A stretch of 64,000 nucleotides of DNA from Salminus brasiliensis (lineage: Eukaryota > Chordata > Actinopteri > Characiformes > Bryconidae). The stretch covers positions 32,409,403 to 32,473,402 of the forward strand of contig NC_132900.1 in assembly GCF_030463535.1 (NCBI RefSeq). Direction: 5' to 3'. A model generated the notes under the pieces. That model had not been told where the DNA came from and made no database searches. It saw only the letters and a list, made by a program, of their open reading frames with translations. Shown here piece after piece: positions 55,501-64,000 of the stretch. Made by a program: the position numbers and the translations under genes. Each line of letters opens with the position of its first letter. Positions within the stretch are counted from its first letter, which is position 1.

Positions 55501-58272
55501 CTACATTCCTACAACAGAGAATGAAAGGGAGATTATATTACTATGTGAAACACACGGTTCTGCATGGCAATAGGTTCAGCTTCAGAGCTATTCAGTAAAA
55601 GTGACAGAGCCTGGAGGTGTAACAATTCACGCAGGTCATTATTTGGTCAGAGGTCTTAATCTAATAAATATTTTTAATACAGCCAAATTCCTAAAAATGT
55701 GCTTTATGTTAATACAGCAAAGTCATAAATTCCTTACATAAAAAAACAATATTACAGAGAGTAGAGTCTCTTAATGGCACAGTGGTGTTTTTAATGATCC
55801 ATGTAGACTGATTTCTCAGTGGTGTAACAATTTTAATATATATGATAGTGTTGTTTTATTTGATTTACTACAAAGAATGAAAGAAAACATGTTTAAGTGT
55901 GTTTTTAAAGAGAAAAGTAGATCATACTTACAGAAATTAGCACAATTTATAGTCTTATAGCTTAATGCTTAACCATCTCAATCAGATCTACTGAAGAGAG
56001 TTCTGTTTTCAGCTCTGATTCATAAAGCATAAAGCAATGTGTATGTGTAACGCTGCTGCTTCTGGCTCCGGCCGGGGGCTGGAAGCAGCACCAGTGTGTG
56101 TTCACCACTTCCTGTTTAAAAAGGACTTCTTTCTTCAGGAATTCTTGTTGATCCCAGCAGACAAACTAATCCCCATCGTGTACCACAAACAAATACATGC
56201 ACACCTGTCACACATACGTACCATTGGAGAATTTGCATTGTTTAAGGACTTCACTAAATCCCTCGCAGAGTTTGAGGTCGCTCTGGGTCTGAGCACACTC
56301 GATGAACTGCTTGAGCTCGTATGAGCAGGGGTTCTGCTGGGCTTGGTCCTGCTGGTACATGGGCTGCTGCGGCTGCTGGTACATGGGCTGACTCTGATAG
56401 GGCTCCTGCAGGATTGATTCAAAAGGAGTTTCCAATTATTGTCCACACACAAAATAAAGGTGAGGAAAATACTTATTTCTAAGATGTTTTGTGAATTTTC
56501 CCCTTCATAATAAACAATTTTTTCAACAATATTGGGGGGCAAGGGGTCATCTGAGCAGGCTAAAATATACATGCATACATACGTTTTAAATCACATCACT
56601 ATAATATAATACTTTTTACATGTAATTAAAATTTACAATTAAATATTTCTGTGCTTCAGGTGGCAGAATACTCTATACATGCCTTCAGATACAAATTCAT
56701 TACCGTTCTAGCCTGACTGTTATCAAGCTAAAGACTGCACAGCTAGCAAAAAGGCCAATAGATTGTGCCTAAACCTAAAGATTACAAACAGATAAAGCAA
56801 TAATTTGCATTATTTAAGTAAGCTACCAGATTTCTTAGAGTTACACGGCTAGAGAATTTACTCAATAACTGACCTCTTCTGTAGTGCAGACTATTATGAC
56901 AATAAATGGGACTGTGGACTGGGACTAGATCTGTAAACATTTCAATTTCAACTTATATTAGCACTACATATATTCACCTGATAGGTGATATCAGGCCTGG
57001 CAGCTTCTGAACTTCCACCACCACCAAAGCCACCGGTCATGGCATGGCCTATGGTGTGTCCCACAGCAGAGCCGACTGCCACGCCGGCCGCAGTGGTGGC
57101 CATCTGAGCAAACATCCCCGGCTGTCTAGGCGCAGCAGCTGCAGGGCCAGCCACAGCAGACGGAGGGGCAGGAGCTGGTGCGTAGGACGGTGGAGGTGCA
57201 GCTCTGGACACCGGAGGGGGTGGCGCAGGCCTGGAGGAGTAGCTGTGGTGGACAGACAAACATTGCTTGAGTCACAGTTTGTTTATTAACACAAAGTGAA
57301 TCAGTTCATTACCAGAGTTTTAAACATGGCACCGATATCAGAACTCCAGGCTGCAATCGGTTAGCCAATGCTGTGATCATCCTGCATCTCTTCTGACCCA
57401 CCTGAGCACTGACAACACTTTCCCAGCCACCTACGAGCTCACCATCACTCTCAGCTGAGAAAAGCTTCGAGGCTGCACAGTGGTGTTTCACAGAGCCCCT
57501 ACACAATTCTCCAAAACACTCTCTCAATGGGTCTAAAGTGTCCTCTCTAAACTGAGGGAAAGGTTTATGTCTTCACATATTTTTCTACATTGGAACTTGA
57601 GCTGGGCTGGTCATCATCCAACATCTTGATCAAATCCTGACAGCAATGCTCCTACAAAACCTCTGGGCAGTAGAGACAGTCACTCCAACAAAGGCAGGAT
57701 CCTTTTTTACACTTGATTTCAGAAGAAGCAGGTGTCCCAATACTTTTGTCCATATATTGTAAGGCGTGCACCACATTTATAATCTGCTGTTACACAGTGT
57801 TCACCAGGCTGTGTAGATGTGGGCGCTAGGAGTGAGCTGCTGCTGGCTAATCAGACACTAGCAGAACATTAGCTGCTGCTGGCTAATCAGACACTAGCAG
57901 AACATTAGCTGCTGCTGGCTAATCAGACACTAGCAGAACGTTAGCTGCTGCTGGCTAATCAGACACTAGCAGAACGTTAGCTGCTGCTGGCTAATCAGAC
58001 ACTAGCAGAACATTAGCTGCTGCTGGCTAATCAGACACTAGCAGAACATTAGCTGCTGCTGGCTAATCAGACACTAGCAGAACATTAGCTGCTGCTGGCT
58101 AATCAGACACTAGCAGAACATTAGCTGCTGCTGGCTAATCAGACACTAGCAGAACATTAGCTGCTGCTGGCTAATCAGACACTAGCAGAACGTTAGCTGC
58201 TGCCCACCGGTTTCCGCTCTCTTACCTGGGAGGAGCCATCCTCGAGGTTCGGCTACGGCTTCCCCGCGGCAT
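55501..58272 (-). CDS. chchd2: Coiled-coil-helix-coiled-coil-helix domain protein 2 (four coding exons)
   Basis: Coding exons in gene order: 58272-58226, 57242-56978, 56405-56222 and 55508-55501, joining in phase to 167 aa (human 151). The start gives [15 protein letters not shown], identical to the conserved N-terminal leader. The middle is Pro/Ala-rich and leads into [21 protein letters not shown], the conserved hydrophobic helix. The C-terminal CHCH domain has a twin CX9[12 protein letters not shown] and [12 protein letters not shown] Tyr-Gln-Pro-Met repeat ([14 protein letters not shown]) before it accounts for some of the extra length. The last exon adds only 8 coding bases, ending NGM-stop where human ends NGLA. 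The known family protein sits in the mitochondrial intermembrane space with CHCHD10 and MICOS and supports respiration. Intron 1 contains a minisatellite next to the donor. Confidence 0.95.
57600..57765. repeat. MITE end fragment in chchd2 intron 1
   Basis: Ends with 'caggtgtcccaatactttt' and 'gtccatatattg', preceded by 'cagtcactccaacaaaggca', which matches the block at 26170-26200. It is one end of the DNA transposon family seen elsewhere in the window. Confidence 0.65.
57835..58203. repeat. 36-bp minisatellite, ten full copies, in chchd2 intron 1
   Basis: The unit is AGCTGCTGCTGGCTAATCAG followed by ACACTAGCAGAAC(A/G)TT. Full copies start at 57835 and every 36 bases to 58159, with a partial eleventh at 58195. 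The copies are identical except for one A/G position, read in order A A G G A A A A A G. The array ends about 22 bp from the exon 1 donor of chchd2 (58225/58226). Confidence 0.97.
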
Positions 58273-59837
58273 TTCAACTGATATGATCAATTACAGTAAA
58301 GTTCAAAACTCTTAACTCCCTTAACTCGGGTTTATGTAAATGAGTCTCTCCTCTGTCTCCTGTCCCCTGTCCCCTGTCTCCTGTCCTCTGTCTCCTGTCC
58401 TCTGTCCCCTGTCTCCTCTCTGCTGTCTCTGTTCGACCTTCTTAGTGGCTGCTAGCTAGCACGCTACATCCGGGGAACTTTCCAGTTTGTTACATCATCC
58501 GTATCACATGGCAACAAAATAAAAGTCATAGATTTAATTGATGAAACCGTAAAGCTCTCAGACCTGTCGGGAAAATTCACTTTACACAAAACCGTCAAAC
58601 CCAACTCTAGACTATTTATCACTGATTTAAAGAGGTCGCGTGACTCCCTGCTTTACATCCTCTATAACAAAAACAACATTTTTAATGGATTTAGTCCCTT
58701 TTATTCATTTATTTTACCCTTTTCTTTTTGGTACCCCGTAACGTGTTTTATGGGATTTGTGGATTTGAAGACTAAATAAAGAGGAAAAAACAAGAAAACC
58801 CAAACATATCCGGGCTGGCGGCGCTTCCGGCTGCGGGTGTCTGGTGTTCCTCCTTCGGGGCTCCGGAGAGAGACGCTAACGCCCGCGCCTTTGTGTCTGA
58901 TGTCGCTTAATTAATTTAGAAACAGTGTAATTATATAATACAAGTTTATCCAGAGTGCTCTGCTTAATGCTGCTTTAGGACACTGGATGTAATAATTAGA
59001 TAAAGAGGTGAGGTTTGTTGTTGTTATTCCCGTCTTAGTCGGGTAGCGCTTATTAGCAGCTGAGCTAGTGCTAGCTCATCAAACTGCGCCTCTCAGCAGC
59101 CCAGCAGCTCATAACATAATCATACAGTTAATAACACACTTAAACTGTGCAACATTAACCTTTATTATGGGGTTGTAATGAGACAGGTGGAGCTCGAGCT
59201 CTTTCCGGTTCTAGGTGCTCTGTGTCAGCAGCCTGCTGCGTCTGCATGTCTAGAACCTCATTTACATGCGTTCTAGTGGAACTGCAGTACCACCAATACT
59301 GAGAAATAGGACTTCTGGGAGGCTACATTGTTTCCCTTTTGTACGTAGAGGCAGGTTAATAACTTCAGTATGTGGAATATATCCAATTCCATAATTCAGC
59401 CATTAACCTGAAAACCTACTGTCAGAAAGTAGCTAAATGTTGGGGACAATGTTTATACTTATTAATAATGGTAACGTTACTCATCTAGTGTCTGTCATGC
59501 ATTGAATGCAGTAAAGTACAACAGTGTAAATAAGAATAAGCGAATAGAACTTAGATCAAATGAAAAGAACCCCCAAATAACAGTAAAAGCAAAAAGATAA
59601 AACTTAACAACTTAATGAAAGACAACCCAACCCAATTAATATGAAACTCAAAACACTAAATAAAGATATTAAATAAATAATATAAAACATTTTTTTCCAG
59701 CTGTTTATCAAGCTGGTGATAATCAGTAAGGTTTTCTGTGTTGACAGTAGTGTTAGTATTAGATTCTGACAGTAACTTTAAATCACTGAATTGGAGATCT
59801 GAATGCTTCATCCATCTTTTTGCAGATAAGGTGAGGG
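58273..59837. promoter_or_regulatory. Divergent chchd2 / srsf7 upstream region
   Basis: About 1.6 kb between the start codons of two divergently transcribed genes. It holds a CT-rich imperfect repeat of CTGTCCC/CTGTCTC units at about 58345-58431, next to chchd2, and a CG-rich block at about 58810-58910. A donor AAAGAG|GTGAGG at 59007 and an acceptor at 59825 suggest a non-coding first exon of srsf7 ending at 59007. There is no TATA box I can place. The shared promoter is inference from orientation and spacing. Confidence 0.5.
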
Positions 59838-61393
59838 ATGTCCTATTACTCCTCATCGTCTCGCGGGTCCTCCCGCAACATAGAATGCAAAGTGTACGTT
59901 GGAGATTTGGGCAGTGGCGCTGCTAAAGGTGAACTGGAGAGAGCTTTCAGCTACTACGGCCCTCTACGCAGCGTCTGGGTGGCGAGAAACCCACCTGGCT
60001 TCGCCTTTGTGGAATATGAAGATGCCCGGGATGCAGAGGATGCTGTGAAAGGAATGGATGGAAAGTAGGTGTATATATATCATTAAGTGCTTATAAATCC
60101 TGATAAATCTTGTTTTTTGTTTCTAAATGATTATAAAAGCTGTGTCACCAGCGGACAGAGACATTGAGGTTTGCGTCACATCTGTTTTTCATGTTCTTTT
60201 CAGGGTTCTCTGTGGATCTCGGATTCGCGTCGAGCTGTCCACCGGTATGTCCCGGAAAAGCCGATACGGTCGACCCAGTCGCCGCCAGTTTGACCCAAAT
60301 GATCGCTGTTACCAGTGTGGAGACAGGGGCCACTACGCTTATGACTGTTATCGCTTCAGCAAAAGGGGACGTCGTAGCAGGTAAAAGTAAAAAATTAAAC
60401 TTGTTACTTACTGTTACGCTGTCATAGTCTTAATATACTGACAGTCAAAAGATGCAGCATGCAAATGTGATGTAATCACTGATACACACAAATCTAACAA
60501 ATCTGACTAACAGAAAGGGCGACTAGGAGAGTCAGTCATTATTTGTTGCTTTTCCTCTGGTCTTTTTCCACTACCACACAGGTTGTCATACTTTAAGATT
60601 TTTAAATGGCTGGAATTAATCTTACTTATCTTAATATTACTTCCCACACATTCTTCACCACTGTGAGGACTGTCCGATCCTGAGAAGTTCTCAATAGTAT
60701 TTAAATCTGGTGACAGAGGTGCTTTGGCTGTTTTAAAAGTGTTGTTTCTCTTGTAGGTCCCGTTCTCGATCTCGATCCAGGTCTAGGTCCAGGGGCCGAC
60801 GCAATCGTTCGCGCTCCCGAAGCCGCAGCAATGACCGGTTGGAAATTTCATCATTATTTTCAAGCTGATTAGTATCTAATAATCTCATAATGTGATTATG
60901 CAAGACGCTAAACCATGGCAAGAGGCTACTATTCCGACACATGAGCAGAATATTACCTTTTTACAAGTTGTTTTTGTAAATAAAGATTTATTTGTCTTCT
61001 GTGTTTTGCAGGAGGTACCGTTCTCCATCTTATTCTAAACGCAAGAGCAGGTGAGCTGTTGTAAACTCCTGCTAGATACCCGTAGCAGTTTCCAGTTGTT
61101 CATAGCTTAGAACAAACATGTAAAGTTATACACTTGCCTTTTCCCTTTTGAAACCCTAACCCTAGGTCTGGTACTCCAGCCCGCTCAAAGTCCAGGACTC
61201 CTGTTCGGAGGTGAGGCGTCAGTCCGGAATCGTTATTACATTGTTTGCTCATACAGGACCAGCCTTTACTCAAGAAGGCCATTTGCTCTTGTTTCCTTTC
61301 AGTCGCTCTCGATCTCGCTCTCGCTCCAGATCTGCCTCGCGCTCGCGCTCTCGCTCCAGGTCCCGCTCACCCAACCCTAAAAGGGACAGGTAA
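59838..61393 (+). CDS. srsf7: Serine/arginine-rich splicing factor 7 (six coding exons visible)
   Basis: Coding exons: 59838-60064, 60204-60380, 60757-60837, 61012-61050, 61166-61210 and 61303-61393, in phase, 219 aa if read to the TAA at 61391 (human 238). The N-terminal RRM has [19 protein letters not shown] (RNP2 region) and GFAFVEYED (RNP1). A CCHC zinc knuckle, [14 protein letters not shown], distinguishes SRSF7 from SRSF3. An RS domain of RSRSRS runs follows from exon 3. The protein is a nuclear splicing regulator that also takes part in mRNA export and polyadenylation. The last exon is uncertain: GACAG|GTAATT is also a possible donor at 61389, so a further exon may follow. srsf7a versus srsf7b is not resolved. 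Exons 3-6 are short, and all internal junctions split a codon after its second base. Confidence 0.93.
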
Positions 61394-64000
61394 TTTTTTT
61401 TGGTCTCCAACAACATTATATTATAATATCTGCTAGTTTGTTACTTGTCATTTTTCTGCTCAATTATTTTATTGTTTAAAAGCATGTTTCTAATGAATAA
61501 ATGATGTGGATTAGAATGTATTGTAGGCCGTCTACATTTCTATCACATATTGAGAAAGTCACTTAGCTCTTAAATAAATAAATAAATGTGACCTTTCACA
61601 GCTAGCTCAGATGAACCGGCTGCTTTTAGTCAGAAAACAGTATCTTCTGTTTAGTTGAGATTAGTCCGCCATACATGCACACAGTTTTCCCTGGAAACCC
61701 GCTTACACCTGAGGTAAGCCAGTCTTTTAGCCTGACAACGGAGACCCTTTGACGGAGATGGATGGACCGAGCAGGTGCAGGGAAGGCGGAGAATTTAGAG
61801 GTTAGGGATTTTTGACACACTCCAAAAACAAGCCCAGCCCATTCCCACTGTATGAAGTGCCTGAAATGTCCCTTTCTTGGAGATGACTTGTCCAGGCCAT
61901 GCTTAGGTTCAGAGCTAACTCGCACACACATACACCTCACAAGCCTAGATTCCAAGAGCCAGTATTTTGTATAAGGCCAAGGGCGTTAAGGGGAGGGACG
62001 TGTGATAAAACTTGGGGAATCTTCTCTTCTCTCTTCTCCCTCAGATTCAGCCTCATGTTGGTTAGCTACAGAGGGTGACCGAGATCGCAAATCTCCAAAA
62101 AAAAAAAATGTCATGATCAGACACCGGTGACCAATTGCTGCAGGCTGTTCTTGTTTTTCTCTAAAGAGTGTGGGAGTCGACGGCTCAAGCACTGACCAGG
62201 CCTTGCCATGTTAAACGTCCTCCAGGAGGGTGACAAAAGAGCTTACCTGAGATCAGCCTCCGCCACGGTGATTTAGAGATCGTCCGACGCACAATTCTGA
62301 CGAGACACCTCCTGCGCGTACACAAACAGTTGTTCCACCCACCCCACTCCTATCCCGAACCTATGCACTACTACTACTACTACTGCAGACCAGAATGCCC
62401 CCCTTCCCTCCAAAGCTCCGCCTTCTTGCTTAGCTTCTGAGAAGGGTTGTGAGAGAGAGAGAGAGAGAGGAGAGAGCTGGCGAGAGATCAGACTTCAAGA
62501 CCCTCCGAGTGTGTCTTCGAGTTCTAGCATCCGTCGCTTCTCTGTATGTTGTTTCCGCCACTGTCTCCTAAAGGTAACCAAAACCCAAGAGTTAATGTCC
62601 TTCTTGCTATGAGCCCTGGTTTCTAGTAAAACCCAGAATCTTTTGTAAACTGTTGCTTAATACTGAGTGTGTGCAGAGCATGCACTGATTAACACCGCTG
62701 TGAGTGACTGAGTGAGCAGTGAGAAAGACCTCCGCTTCAACATTGTTTTTAACAAGCTCTTGTTGACTCCGCTCATAATTCCACCTCCTATTGGCTAAGA
62801 CGAGTACAGGTCACCATACAGGCAGACAGTTTACCCTACTAGCCTCCAGCTCACACTGTAGGTTCACCAGTCTTTTAGCCTGACAGCACAGACTGACCGC
62901 CTCCAACAGAGACTTCCCCCTTTTCTTAATCTCATCGGTTCAGTGAATAAAACCCTGATTGATAACTGAGCCCAAACTGAGTTGATTAGCCAAGACGTGT
63001 TTGACCTCTGACCTCGTCTTGCTATGTTTGGATGTGTACAGTGTGATCTTACTGTAGGGTTAATCAGGAGAGTACATACAGGGCCTAAATTGTATATCAT
63101 TTATTTATTGTCATGTGCTCAGCAGGAACAATCGGTTCCACTGTACAATTTAATTCTTACTTTGCAGTTCCTCCATTTACCCACATAGTCTTATAAGTAT
63201 CACTAAATAAAGGGAGAAACACAATAGGTATAATAGTTAGAGTAATTGAATATTTTAATTACTATCAGTGATACCCAACCCGAAAGTATTTAAACTGGAT
63301 CGGGTGTCGGAGATCTGTATGGGGACCTCTGTATTTATTTGGTAATTGGGTGAACAGATGGACGGCAGCTAGCAGTCTGCATTCTAAACCTGAAGCTTAA
63401 ACCACGAAAGCAGTGAGGCTCAAAGTTCAGAAGCTCAGACACTGTACTGAGGCTAGCGTAGCTGAGGTGAGTGTCCCCTCCTGTCTACGCCTGTCTACTG
63501 TGACCTGCGAGTGTGACCTGTGTAATCTAGGTGCTGTTCCATTCTAAATAGTGGGTTGAAGTCGGCAAGAGCCTGTAAACCCAAATAAAAGCAATATTGA
63601 GCTGGAGGTGGTGTGTCTGCATGTGAATGTGAAGAGCACATGCAGGTGTGTGTGTGTGTGTGTGTGTTTATCTTGTCTAACCCAGGTTTATAGGGCTTCT
63701 CTGGGTTTTTCTCAGCTGAAGGAGGAATTCCAGCTACAGTAATGTATGGGTGTCCTCCTGGTGCTATTGTTAAAGAAGAGAGAATGAGGAAAGATCTCAG
63801 GCTAGATGGATCATACGAGAGCAGTGCTCTTGGGTTCTGAACTGGTAATATCTGCAGATCTCCAGATGAAGCACTTTTGATGCTCAGTCAACAGCAGCCT
63901 GCACTCTGAGACTTGCTTGAAGCAAGTCCTCACCTTAATTCTATGGTTTTAAGTAATGTGCTCTCAGCTCCCTCCCTGTTCTTTAATTCTGTAGCTTAAA
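61394..64000. other. 3' flank of srsf7 and right edge, no gene recognised
   Basis: AATAAA lies at about 61495 and in (AAAT)n at about 61573, both candidate srsf7 polyadenylation signals. Further right are (GA)n at about 62451-62469 and (TG)n at about 63646-63667. A CG-containing block at 62470-62575 ending in TCCTAAAG|GTAACC could be a non-coding first exon of a gene continuing to the right, but nothing proves it. A 19-bp direct repeat occurs at 61719-61737 and 62867-62885. Confidence 0.4.

Overview
This window is nuclear genomic DNA from a teleost fish. The evidence is intron-containing vertebrate genes with GT-AG splice sites, (CA)n/(TC)n/(AT)n microsatellites, and several interspersed repeats of types common in fish genomes. 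The repeat flavour suggests an ostariophysan (characin or catfish type), but I cannot fix the species.

Layout. Positions 1-28.9 kb hold no gene I can support. They carry a degenerate interstitial telomere-like array (1.09-1.57 kb), decayed DNA transposons (12.5-13.0, 19.3-19.7, 25.7-26.3 and 27.5-27.7 kb), a TTAA-flanked MITE-like element (15.15 kb) and a degenerate minisatellite (18.5 kb). A single-exon class A GPCR, the succinate receptor (sucnr1-like), lies at 28.9-29.9 kb on the minus strand. From 34.2 kb the window is gene-dense: nipsnap2 (+, 10 exons), psph (-, 5 coding exons), phkg1 (-, 9 coding exons), chchd2 (-, 4 coding exons) and srsf7 (+, at least 6 coding exons). I rebuilt every exon junction by hand. 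The phases are consistent and give proteins of 285, 226, 394, 167 and at least 219 aa, close to the family lengths.

The genes are housekeeping or metabolic and are not an operon or pathway. They cover mitochondrial quality control (nipsnap2), serine synthesis (psph), glycogen breakdown (phkg1), cristae/respiration (chchd2) and splicing (srsf7). The order nipsnap2-psph-phkg1-chchd2 matches the human 7p11.2 block, but cct6a and sumf2, which lie between PSPH and PHKG1 in human, are absent here. nipsnap2 and psph converge tail to tail; chchd2 and srsf7 diverge from a shared upstream region.

I do not see an undescribed multi-gene system. The most notable unexplained structures are a near-perfect 47-bp inverted repeat inside the probable first intron of phkg1 (53.8-53.9 kb), a clean 36-bp x 10 minisatellite about 20 bp inside the chchd2 intron 1 donor, a 48-bp higher-order unit in the telomere-like array, an 8-nt terminal coding exon portion in chchd2, and a stop codon overlapping a potential donor at the 3' end of srsf7.
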